A stretch of 7,647 nucleotides of DNA from an uncultured Aquificaceae bacterium (GTDB lineage Bacteria; Aquificota; Aquificia; Aquificales; Aquificaceae): assembly GCA_938002625.1 (NCBI GenBank), contig CALLAD010000010.1, positions 1 to 7,647 on the forward strand. The letters are read 5' to 3'. A program made the position numbers and the translations under genes. This document shows positions 1 through 7,634 of the stretch, piece after piece (the stretch's first letter is position 1; each line of letters begins with the position of its first letter). Under the pieces are notes generated by a model. The model worked only from the letters and a program-made list of their open reading frames with translations, did not search any database and was not told where the DNA came from.

Positions 1-230
1 GACCTTATTCTAACTGCTATCTCAAATTTAGGCTTTAGACTTCCAAGCTCCACCATTTTGTTAAATTCTTCATAGACGGAAGTGGGCATATAAAAGCTTA
101 GCCTTGTATGCGTAGCCAAGGATATAAAGTTTTCTATAGCTCCCAGTTGGTCCCTTTCAAATTGGGAGTATATATCTGGGTTGGTAAAAACGCTCGTATC
201 CAGTACAAAAGACTCTACTGGAGCATTCAT
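1..230 (-). CDS. RNA ligase partner protein, PIN-domain (MJ_0950/UPF0278-like), 3' end cut by window edge
   Basis: Partial reading frame on the minus strand, starting at ATG 230-228 and running off the left edge after 76 codons. The N-terminus contains [14 protein letters not shown] (residues 8-21), with Asp11 in the place of the first catalytic aspartate of PIN-domain nucleases. Residues 46-56 read [11 protein letters not shown], with acidic residues in the place of the second PIN acidic position. This pattern recalls the archaeal-type 'RNA ligase partner' family, a PIN-like protein encoded beside Pab1020-type ATP-dependent RNA ligases; I recall it also in Aquificae. The exact RNA substrate is not known to me. 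No Shine-Dalgarno precedes the start, but an extended -10 (TGCTATAAT, minus strand, 248-240) lies 10 nt upstream of it. Only the N-terminal part is visible, so the C-terminal PIN residues cannot be checked. A generic PIN toxin is the alternative; the NPDIY segment after LDTS favours the ligase-partner family. Confidence 0.72.
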   Translation of the reverse strand, partial: MNAPVESFVLDTSVFTNPDIYSQFERDQLGAIENFISLATHTRLSFYMPTSVYEEFNKMVELGSLKPKFEIAVRIR

Positions 231-239
231 CAAAGCTTA

Positions 240-265
240 ATTATAGCAGAAAATTATGCTATAAT
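240..265. promoter_or_regulatory. Back-to-back divergent extended -10 promoters inside a perfect 9-bp inverted repeat
   Basis: Positions 257-265 read TGCTATAAT on the plus strand and 248-240 read the same on the minus strand, separated by 8 bases. Each copy is a consensus extended -10 (TGn-TATAAT) pointing outward. The plus copy puts a transcription start about 7 nt after the hexamer at 272, which is the A of the CoA-binding gene's ATG. The minus copy predicts a start near 233, three bases before the PIN gene's ATG at 230. Neither has a good -35; the plus-strand candidate TTAATT (237-242) is weak. The two sites overlap so closely that two polymerases could hardly bind at once. Confidence 0.65.
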
Positions 266-271
266 AACCCC

Positions 272-694
272 ATGGAAAGGGAATTTCATCATCCTCACAA
301 GGACGAAGCTTTTGAGGTTTTAAAAAATTCAAAAACGGTAGCCGTAATAGGTATATCGCCAAATCCAGAAAGAGCATCCTATTATGTAAGCGAAAGGCTT
401 TTATCCAAGGGTGTTCATAAAGTTTATTTTGTTAATCCCATGTACGCGGGCCAAGAAATATTGGGAATAAAAGTTTTATCCTCTCTTTCTGAAGTTCCAG
501 AGCCAATAGATATAGTTAATGTTTTTAGAAATCCAGCTCACATAGAGCCTATAATTGAAGAGGCTATAAGACTTGGTGCAAAATGCGTATGGCTACAGCC
601 TGGGTCGGAAAACATGGAAGTTATAGAAAAGTATAAAGATAAAATAACCATCGTATGGGATGCTTGCATAGGCGTAGAGGCTGGATATCTTTAA
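272..694 (+). CDS. CoA-binding domain protein, YccU/CoA_binding_2 family
   Basis: A 140-residue single-domain protein with the Rossmann-like fold of the CoA_binding_2 family (PF13380; E. coli YccU type). Residues 23-33 (VAVIGISPNPE) form the glycine-containing first strand-loop, followed by a Tyr/Ser-rich segment and VYFVNP (51-56). EPIDIVNVFR (77-86) and GAKCVWLQPGS (102-112) are the family's later conserved blocks, and the protein ends in WDACIGVEAG where relatives usually have a D-x-C-I motif. Length is normal for the family. The proteins resemble the CoA-binding domain of succinyl-CoA synthetase alpha and bind CoA or acyl-CoA, but their cellular role is not settled. ATG 272 is chosen because homology begins shortly after it and because a TATAAT at 260-265 would start transcription exactly there. 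The stop codon shares bases with the stop of the convergent proB. Confidence 0.88.
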   Translation: MEREFHHPHKDEAFEVLKNSKTVAVIGISPNPERASYYVSERLLSKGVHKVYFVNPMYAGQEILGIKVLSSLSEVPEPIDIVNVFRNPAHIEPIIEEAIRLGAKCVWLQPGSENMEVIEKYKDKITIVWDACIGVEAGYL

Positions 695-1752
695 AAAACC
701 ACAAGCTTGTCGGCGTGTATAGCTTCCTCAAAGTTGGTTTTTAATATTTTCTTAACTTCTTCCCCCTTTTTTCCTATTATCCTTGATAGTTCTTCCGAGG
801 AAAAGCTTGCCCTTCCTTTGCCAACGAGAAAGCCCCTTTTATCATAAAGAACAACCACATCCCCCCTTTGAAAGGTCCCCTCTACTTTTAAGATGCCAGC
901 GGGTAGCAGGCTTTTACCTTGCCTTATGGCATTATAAGCCCCTTCATCTATATATAGGGCACCTTTTGCCTCCTCCATCATGGCAATAACCCTTTTACCT
1001 TCCCTTAAGGGCTTTTCGGAAGCTTTAAAATAAGTTCCCCTTGTTTTACCCTCTATAATGTCTAAAAGGCTATCCTCCTTTCCTGTTATTATCACTGGAA
1101 GACCAAGCCTTGTAGCAATGCGTGTGGCGGTAATTTTACTAAGCATGCCCCCAGTGCCAAACTCCGAATTTACCCCCTTAACCAAGGATAGGACCTTGTC
1201 TACATCCTCCACAAAAGGAACTATTTTTCCTTCTTCATCCAAAAGCCCACCAGCGGTGGAAAAAATAACCATAAGATTTGCACCCATCATGTATGCAGTG
1301 TATACAGCAAGGAAGTCATTATCACCAAAGAGAAGCTCCGATATGCCCACCGTATCATTTTCGTTTATTACGGGTACTATTCCCAAAGAAAGCATGCTTT
1401 CTAAGGCATTTTTCGCATTTCTGAATTTTTCCTTATCTCGGAAAATATCCGATGTTAACAAGGCTTGAGCTACAACAAGGCCATAATTGGAAAAGATCAT
1501 ATCATAAATATGCATAAGATAGGCTTGCCCAACGCCAGCTATGGCTTGTTTAAGGCTTATATCCTTTGGCCTTTCCTTCATACCAAGCTTTTTAACTCCG
1601 CATAGAACAGCTCCAGAGGATACCAAAATAGTCCTTATACCCCTTTCCTTTAGACTTCTTATCTCCATTGCAAGCCTTGAAAGAAAAGAAAGGTCTATAT
1701 GCCCTTCCCTTGTCTGTATCAAGTTGGATCCAATTTTTGCCAGAAGAAGCAT
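691..1752 (-). CDS. proB: Glutamate 5-kinase with C-terminal PUA domain
   Basis: Catalyses ATP-dependent phosphorylation of L-glutamate to gamma-glutamyl phosphate, the first step of proline synthesis in the cytoplasm. The 353-residue length and two-domain layout are typical: an amino acid kinase domain (about 1-245) and a PUA domain (about 265-350). Visible kinase motifs are K6-I-G-S near the N-terminus, VSSGAV (44-49), the glutamate-binding VINEND (128-133), FGDND (142-146) and GTGGMLSK (199-206). The PUA part shows the characteristic DEGAYNAIRQGKSLLP (269-284) and FQRGDVV (294-300). One deviation is that the Thr-Asp pair usual before Gly-Leu in the nucleotide-binding region is Ser-Thr here (165-166, before AGGL). 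ATG 1752 fits the family N-terminus; no Shine-Dalgarno is seen. proA and proC are not adjacent, so it appears to be a single-gene unit, divergent from kdsA and convergent with the CoA-binding gene. Confidence 0.93.
   Translation of the reverse strand: MLLLAKIGSNLIQTREGHIDLSFLSRLAMEIRSLKERGIRTILVSSGAVLCGVKKLGMKERPKDISLKQAIAGVGQAYLMHIYDMIFSNYGLVVAQALLTSDIFRDKEKFRNAKNALESMLSLGIVPVINENDTVGISELLFGDNDFLAVYTAYMMGANLMVIFSTAGGLLDEEGKIVPFVEDVDKVLSLVKGVNSEFGTGGMLSKITATRIATRLGLPVIITGKEDSLLDIIEGKTRGTYFKASEKPLREGKRVIAMMEEAKGALYIDEGAYNAIRQGKSLLPAGILKVEGTFQRGDVVVLYDKRGFLVGKGRASFSSEELSRIIGKKGEEVKKILKTNFEEAIHADKLVVF
693..715 (-). terminator. Weak intrinsic-terminator-like hairpin plus T6 at the end of proB
   Basis: Read on the minus strand, CCGACAAGCTTGTGG is followed at once by six T residues (698-693). 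CC(G)ACA can pair with TGTGG around an AGCT loop, giving about five base pairs with one bulged G. The T-run overlaps the last proB codons and its TAA stop. The stem is short and poor in G+C for an intrinsic terminator, especially in a thermophile, so this is a tentative call. Confidence 0.28.
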
Positions 1753-1765
1753 AAGTGTTTATATT
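1737..1765 (+). promoter_or_regulatory. Probable kdsA promoter lying partly inside proB
   Basis: TTGCCA (1737-1742; five of six match TTGACA) is separated by exactly 17 bases from TATATT (1760-1765; five of six match TATAAT). Transcription would start about position 1772, one base before the kdsA ATG at 1773, so the mRNA would be essentially leaderless. The -35 element lies within codons of the divergent proB, so initiation at either gene would interfere with the other. Confidence 0.6.
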
Positions 1766-1769
1766 TTAA

Positions 1770-3904
<2,135 letters not shown>

Positions 3905-3910
3905 AAGAAT

Positions 3911-3916
3911 ATAATA
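3911..3916 (-). promoter_or_regulatory. Candidate -10 element for purF
   Basis: TATTAT on the minus strand (3916-3911) lies so that a start about 7 nt downstream falls on 3904, the A of the purF ATG. No convincing -35 is seen 16-18 bases upstream and there is no TG extension, so the call rests on position and on the same spacing at other genes in the window. Confidence 0.35.
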
Positions 3917-3929
3917 GGGCAATAATCTC

Positions 3930-3947
3930 GCTCATGCTATAATGAGC
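3930..3947 (+). promoter_or_regulatory. Extended -10 promoter for the HEPN/MNT pair, inside a 6-bp inverted repeat
   Basis: TGCTATAAT (3935-3943) is a consensus extended -10, identical to both copies at 240-265. Transcription would start near 3950, about seven bases before ATG 3957. GCTCAT (3930-3935) and ATGAGC (3942-3947) form a perfect inverted repeat around it, overlapping both edges of the -10. A repressor, such as the antitoxin, could use this as an operator, but the repeat is short and may be chance. Confidence 0.55.
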
Positions 3948-3956
3948 TAAGGTATT

Positions 3957-4376
3957 ATGGAGGGAAGTGTAAGGTGGCTTGAGAGATTTGAAAAATTTAA
4001 AAAAGCCCTTGGACAATTAAAATCCGCTAAGGAGTTGTACGAGCAGAGGGAGCTTACGGAGCTTGAAAAACAGGGGTTTATTCAAGTCTTTGAATACACC
4101 TTTGATCTAAGCTGGAACCTTATAAGGGATTACTTTATTTATCAAGGGATTACAGAAATAAGAGGATCAAGAGATGCCTTTAGGTTAGCCTTTAAGTACG
4201 GTATAGTTGAGGATGGAGAGCTTTGGATGGAAATGATACAAGCTCGTAATCTTACTTCTCATACCTACGATGAAAAAATGGCGGAAGAATTATTGGGCGA
4301 GATTATCCGTAGATATTATCCAGCCTTTGAGAAGCTTAGGAGTAAGTTTGAAGATATAAGAAAATCCTATGAATGA
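3957..4376 (+). CDS. HEPN-domain nucleotidyltransferase substrate-binding protein, HI0074 family (putative RNase toxin)
   Basis: A 139-residue, largely helical protein of the HI0074 family (PF08780), a branch of the HEPN superfamily. Family-typical segments are the N-terminal LERFEKFKKALGQL (8-21), FEYTFDLSWNLI (45-56) followed by DYFIYQG (58-64), and GSRDAFRLAF (70-79). Residues 97-104 read RNLTSHTY, a full R-x4-H-x-Y motif, which in active HEPN proteins is the ribonuclease site. In the related MntA-HepT systems the partner nucleotidyltransferase blocks the toxin by adding AMP to this Tyr. All key residues (Arg97, His102, Tyr104) are intact, which suggests a functional toxin-like protein, though HI0074-type members are less studied than HepT. 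It overlaps the following MNT gene by 8 bp, implying translational coupling. The start ATG 3957 has only a weak AAGG upstream (3949-3952). Confidence 0.85.
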   Translation: MEGSVRWLERFEKFKKALGQLKSAKELYEQRELTELEKQGFIQVFEYTFDLSWNLIRDYFIYQGITEIRGSRDAFRLAFKYGIVEDGELWMEMIQARNLTSHTYDEKMAEELLGEIIRRYYPAFEKLRSKFEDIRKSYE

Positions 4377-4677
4377 GCCTGTATTGGAGAAAGAAGTTCT
4401 TGAAAAGATAAAGAAGGTTTTAGCTTCCTATCCAATAGAAAGGGCAGTTATCATAGGTTCAAGGGCAAGGGGCACTCCTCAAAAGGGTTCGGATATAGAC
4501 CTTGTCATCTTTGCAGAAAATCTTAGCTTTTCTCAATACTTAAAGCTTATGGCAGAGCTTGATGAGCTTAACCTTCCTTACGAAATAGACCTTATAAAGT
4601 ATGACCTCATAAAAGACAAAGAGTTTTTAGAAAAGATAAAAAGGGAGGGAAGGGAAATATACAGGAAATCTAACTAA
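4369..4677 (+). CDS. Minimal nucleotidyltransferase (MNT/MntA-like), putative antitoxin partner of the HEPN protein
   Basis: A 102-residue DNA polymerase-beta-fold nucleotidyltransferase (HI0073/MNT type). It has the exact signature G30-S31-x10-D42-x-D44 (GSRARG...SDIDLVIF), which binds nucleotide and metal, and a third acidic residue is available in YEIDLI (71-76), most likely Asp74. In characterised MntA-HepT pairs the enzyme AMPylates the HEPN toxin on its active-site Tyr and so neutralises it; that role is inferred here from pairing and intact motifs. ATG 4369 overlaps the upstream gene's stop by 8 bp, with no Shine-Dalgarno of its own, so translation is probably coupled. The 3' end overlaps clpB by 8 bp on the other strand. 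Confidence 0.87.
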   Translation: MNEPVLEKEVLEKIKKVLASYPIERAVIIGSRARGTPQKGSDIDLVIFAENLSFSQYLKLMAELDELNLPYEIDLIKYDLIKDKEFLEKIKREGREIYRKSN

Positions 4678-6442
4678 AAACCAATTGACCCTCCGAGGAT
4701 AGATCCACCGTTACCTTTTGACCTTCTTTCACTTCTCCTTTTATGATGAGGTTTGCCAATGGAGTTTCTAAGTGTTTTTGTAAAGTTCTCTTCAAGGGTC
4801 TTGCTCCGTAAGCTGGGTCATATCCAAGTTTTACAAGATGCTCCTTAGCCTTTTCTGTAAGCTCTATTCTTATATTTCTTTCTGCTAACCTTTTGTTTAT
4901 TCCAGCCACCAGTAGGTCTATTATTTGGAAAAGCTCTTTCATAGTCAAAGGCTTAAAGACTATTATTTCGTCTATACGGTTTAGGAACTCTGGCCTAAAG
5001 TAATAGCGAAGTTCTTCAAGGACTTTTTCCTTAGCCTTTTCAAACTCCCTTTGAACTTTTTCTTCATCACCATCTAAGGAAAGACTAAGCAAGTATTGGG
5101 ATCCTATGTTTGAGGTCATTATGATAACAGTGTTTCTAAAGTCTACGGTTCTTCCATGAGAATCCGTTAATCTACCATCATCAAGCACTTGTAAGAAAAG
5201 GTCAAAAACTCTTGGGTGGGCTTTTTCAATTTCATCAAGGAGAATAACCGAGTAGGGCTTTCTCCTTACGGCTTCCGTTAGCTTTCCACCTTCTTCATAT
5301 CCAACATAACCAGGTGGTGCGCCTATTAGCTTGGCTACGCTATGCTCTTCTTTAAACTCGGACATATCAAGCCTTATAAGGGCATCCTCTTCTCCAAACA
5401 AGAGCTCCGCCAAAGCCTTTGAGAGCTCTGTTTTACCAACACCAGTGGGACCAAGAAAGAGAAAGCTCGCTATGGGTCTTTTTGGATCCTTGAGGCCTGC
5501 CCTTGCCCTTCTTATGGCTTCTGCCACGGCAATTACTGCATGCTCTTGATCTATCACCCTTTTATGAAGCTCTTCCTCCAACTTTAAAAGCTTTTCCATT
5601 TCCTCTTCTTTGAGCTTTGTGACTGGAATTCCAGTCCATTCGGAAACCACGGCCGCTACATCATCCCAAGTTACGATTAGTTCCAATGCCTTCTTAGATT
5701 CAAGCTCTTTTAGTTCCTTTTCCAGTTTTACCCTTTCTATCTTTAGGTTTGCTTCTCTTTCGTAATCGCCCCTTTCCGAGGCTTTCATTATCTCTTGGTC
5801 AAGTTCTTCTATTTTCTTCTTTATTTCTGATATTCTTGCATCTGTACCGCCTATCCTTGAGAGAAGGGCTTGTTTTTCCTTTTCCAGTTGAACCTTTTTT
5901 ATTTTTAACTGAGCTTCCTTTTCATAGTTTCCTTCTAAGTATGCCTTTTGAATTTCATCTTCAAGGCTTTTTATCTTTCTATCTATTTCCAAAATTTCCG
6001 GTGGCACGGAAACAGCGGAGAGCTTTTTCCTTGCTGCTGCTTGATCAAGGGCATCTATGGCTTTATCGGGTAATTTTCTAAAGGTTACGTATCTCTTAGT
6101 AAGCTTTACCGCCGCTTCCAATGCATCATCGGATATTTTAACCTTGTGATGTTTTTCAAGCTTCTGTCTAAGGCCTTTTAGAATTTCCAAAGCTTCTTCT
6201 TCTGTTGGTTCATCTACGTAAATGGGTTGAAATCTTCTTTCAAGAGCTGGATCCTTTTCTATGTATTTTCTGTATTCATCTACCGTTGTAGCACCTATAA
6301 CCCTTATTTCACCCCTTGCCAATGGGGGTTTTAGCATATTTCCAGCATCCATAGCTCCTTCTGCCTTACCAGCACCAACCACTGTATGAATTTCGTCTAT
6401 AAAGAGTATTACATCCCCTTTTTGTTTTGCCTCTTCCAGCAA
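4670..6442 (-). CDS. clpB: ClpB disaggregase, C-terminal part (rest of NBD1, M domain, NBD2), in a different frame from the N-terminal part
   Basis: Downstream piece of the frameshifted clpB. From TTG 6442 it encodes 590 residues; coding homology starts further up at about 6463, in a frame open to 6487, and the TTG is unlikely to be a genuine start. Joined to the upstream part, the protein would be 983 residues. With full-length numbers (fragment + 393), it holds Walker B of NBD1 (LFIDE, Glu410), the coiled-coil M domain (about 540-645), NBD2 Walker A GPTGVGKT (724-731), pore loop GYVGYEEGG (771-779), Walker B LLDE (Glu797) and sensor-2 GARPLKR (939-945). An M domain of about 105 residues and the lack of a ClpP-binding IGF/VGF-type loop favour ClpB over ClpA/ClpC. 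ClpB hexamers thread aggregated proteins through the pore together with DnaK. On its own this piece lacks the N domain, NBD1 Walker A and its pore loop. Confidence 0.88.
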   Translation of the reverse strand: MLEEAKQKGDVILFIDEIHTVVGAGKAEGAMDAGNMLKPPLARGEIRVIGATTVDEYRKYIEKDPALERRFQPIYVDEPTEEEALEILKGLRQKLEKHHKVKISDDALEAAVKLTKRYVTFRKLPDKAIDALDQAAARKKLSAVSVPPEILEIDRKIKSLEDEIQKAYLEGNYEKEAQLKIKKVQLEKEKQALLSRIGGTDARISEIKKKIEELDQEIMKASERGDYEREANLKIERVKLEKELKELESKKALELIVTWDDVAAVVSEWTGIPVTKLKEEEMEKLLKLEEELHKRVIDQEHAVIAVAEAIRRARAGLKDPKRPIASFLFLGPTGVGKTELSKALAELLFGEEDALIRLDMSEFKEEHSVAKLIGAPPGYVGYEEGGKLTEAVRRKPYSVILLDEIEKAHPRVFDLFLQVLDDGRLTDSHGRTVDFRNTVIIMTSNIGSQYLLSLSLDGDEEKVQREFEKAKEKVLEELRYYFRPEFLNRIDEIIVFKPLTMKELFQIIDLLVAGINKRLAERNIRIELTEKAKEHLVKLGYDPAYGARPLKRTLQKHLETPLANLIIKGEVKEGQKVTVDLSSEGQLVFS

Positions 6443-6458
6443 GCTTTTAAATCTCTCC

Positions 6459-6490
6459 TCAAATTTCTCCCCTGTATTTTGATCCAGCTA
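6459..6490 (-). other. Frameshift in clpB (one extra base) between Walker A and Walker B of NBD1
   Basis: The minus strand reads AGG GGA GAA ATT TGA G, giving RGEI-stop, where ClpB proteins have RGEFEER. Removing one A from GAAATTT restores GAA TTT GAG GAG AGA (EFEER) and joins the two parts perfectly. Both frames are open between the stops at 6459-6461 and 6488-6490. A sequencing error, a real mutation or programmed +1 slippage are all possible. AAATTT is not a long homopolymer. Confidence 0.9.
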
Positions 6491-7622
6491 TTATAGATCC
6501 CATATCAAGGGAAATGATGGTTTTATCCTGAAGCTCCACTGGAACTTCCTTGTTTACTATTCTTTGAGCTAATCCTTCCACTATGGCAGTTTTTCCCACT
6601 CCAGGATCTCCAACAAGAACGGGGTTATTCTTTGTCCTTCTTAGTAAAACCTCTATTAACTGGTTTATTTCCCTTTCCCTGCCTATTACTGGATCAAGCT
6701 TGCCTTCCCTTGCCATCTGAGTTAAGTCGGTGCCAAATCTTTCAAGGGCAGACTTTTCCTCTTCTCTTAATTCTTGGGATACATCCTTCATTTTTTCACC
6801 TCCTAATATATCTTCTAAAATCTTACCAGCTATTGTATCCTTTGAAGATAAAAGAACCGCTACCACATGGTAGGGCTCAACTTGGGCGCTTCCTTCTGAA
6901 ACTGCTTTATCTTGAGCCTTTTCAATAATCTTTACCAAGTATTCGGAATAGTCAAAAACAGGCTCTTTGCCAAAGACTATTTTCCCAACGGCTTCTTTTA
7001 TCCTATCGGGAGATATGCCAAGCTCTTTGGCTTGCTCTACAAGGCTTGAACTTTCCAAAGCCTTTTTTATAAGTCCATCTATGCTTAGCTTGTTTTCAAT
7101 AAAGGCTTTTACATCCTCTTGTCTAAAAACAGAAGAAAGGCTCTTTTCCACGCTTTCCAGCTGGCTTTTTAAGTGATCTTCAAGCCTCTCTAACCTTACA
7201 AGCTCCATCCTTAGCTCTTGTAGAGTCCAGTAGTCTCCGTACCTTCTTGCCCTCTCCAACTCGCTCTTTATGCTATCCTTAGCTTTCCTTACCTTTTCAT
7301 ATTCAATCTGTACCTGTCCAATATCCGATTTTACCTGCATTATTTTGCTTCTTAGGTCTATAAGGTGTTTAGCTTCTTGTTCTATTGCCTTCTTTATCTG
7401 GGAGTTAAGCTTATCAAGGTACTCGCTCACTTTTTTATATAAGGATTTTGCTTCTACACCTCTTTTCTCCAAATATTTAGCGAGGGCAGATTTTTCATCA
7501 AGGAGCAAAGCCAACAAAAGGTGGTCTGTATCTATTTTTACGTCACCCTTATTTTTTGCTATTTCCCTTGCCCTTTTTAAGTGCTCCAAGGTTTTAGCGG
7601 ATAATAAATTTTCACTAAACAT
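6459..7622 (-). CDS. clpB: ClpB disaggregase, N-terminal part (N domain with coiled-coil insertion, NBD1 start); ends at frameshift
   Basis: Upstream piece of clpB, 387 residues. Residues 1-60 are the first Clp N repeat ([26 protein letters not shown]). The second repeat appears at about 228-272 ([14 protein letters not shown]). Between them is a highly charged, helix-rich insertion, strongest at 71-165, that is absent from E. coli ClpB, so NBD1 starts near 292 ([23 protein letters not shown]) instead of about 160. Walker A GDPGVGKT is at 338-345 and the pore-loop KYRG at 382-385, directly before the premature TGA. ATG 7622 is well supported: AGGAGG lies 6 bases upstream and homology begins at once. 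A second strong Shine-Dalgarno precedes Met278. Any CIRCE or sigma-32-type promoter would lie beyond the right edge of the window. This fragment alone could not form a working ATPase. Confidence 0.9.
   Translation of the reverse strand: MFSENLLSAKTLEHLKRAREIAKNKGDVKIDTDHLLLALLLDEKSALAKYLEKRGVEAKSLYKKVSEYLDKLNSQIKKAIEQEAKHLIDLRSKIMQVKSDIGQVQIEYEKVRKAKDSIKSELERARRYGDYWTLQELRMELVRLERLEDHLKSQLESVEKSLSSVFRQEDVKAFIENKLSIDGLIKKALESSSLVEQAKELGISPDRIKEAVGKIVFGKEPVFDYSEYLVKIIEKAQDKAVSEGSAQVEPYHVVAVLLSSKDTIAGKILEDILGGEKMKDVSQELREEEKSALERFGTDLTQMAREGKLDPVIGREREINQLIEVLLRRTKNNPVLVGDPGVGKTAIVEGLAQRIVNKEVPVELQDKTIISLDMGSIIAGSKYRGEI
6789..6804 (-). promoter_or_regulatory. Internal Shine-Dalgarno and in-frame ATG (Met278) in clpB
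   Basis: The minus strand reads AGGAGGTGA (6804-6796), then AAAA and ATG (6791-6789): a full-length Shine-Dalgarno with 7 bases from AGGAGG to an in-frame ATG. The codons are those of LGGEKM. A product starting here would lack the whole N domain and its insertion but keep NBD1 from its first residues. It would have 706 residues if the downstream frameshift is corrected. E. coli clpB is known to make such a short form from an internal GTG. Confidence 0.7.
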
Positions 7623-7628
7623 CTTCCA

Positions 7629-7634
7629 CCTCCT
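7629..7634 (-). promoter_or_regulatory. Strong ribosome binding site of clpB
   Basis: AGGAGG on the minus strand (7634-7629), continuing as AGGAGGTGG, sits 6 bases before ATG 7622. It is the only clear Shine-Dalgarno at the start of any gene in the window and it settles the clpB start. Confidence 0.85.

Noticed and set aside
1058..1468. 136-codon open frame on the plus strand opposite proB
   Set aside because: It is antisense to conserved kinase motifs, rich in Ser/Pro/Phe as expected from the complement of Lys/Glu/Gly codons, and has no start signals or recognisable domain.
3905..3922. Upstream TTG start for purF giving a 6-residue leader before Met-Cys, as a Bacillus-like propeptide
   Set aside because: The TTG has no Shine-Dalgarno, the segment overlaps the likely -10 element, and ATG 3904 places the catalytic Cys at position 2. 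A propeptide cannot be fully excluded.
4670..4700. T5 run and CCTCCGAGG at the clpB 3' end as an intrinsic terminator
   Set aside because: The only stem is about three base pairs and is not adjacent to the T-run, so it is not credible as a terminator.
5749..6081. 110-codon open frame on the plus strand opposite the clpB M domain
   Set aside because: The Leu/Phe/Ser-rich translation is simply the complement of a Lys/Glu-rich coiled coil; it is not a membrane protein gene.
4670..7622. ClpC or ClpA instead of ClpB
   Set aside because: There is an M domain of about 105 residues with a motif-2-like GDY unit, and no ClpP-binding IGF/VGF-type loop between NBD2 and the C-terminus.
4670..7622. A natural two-subunit (split) ClpB
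   Set aside because: The break is between Walker A and Walker B of one AAA+ module, the second part has no proper ATG or Shine-Dalgarno at its start, and one base deletion rejoins the conserved sequence exactly. A frameshift explains it better.
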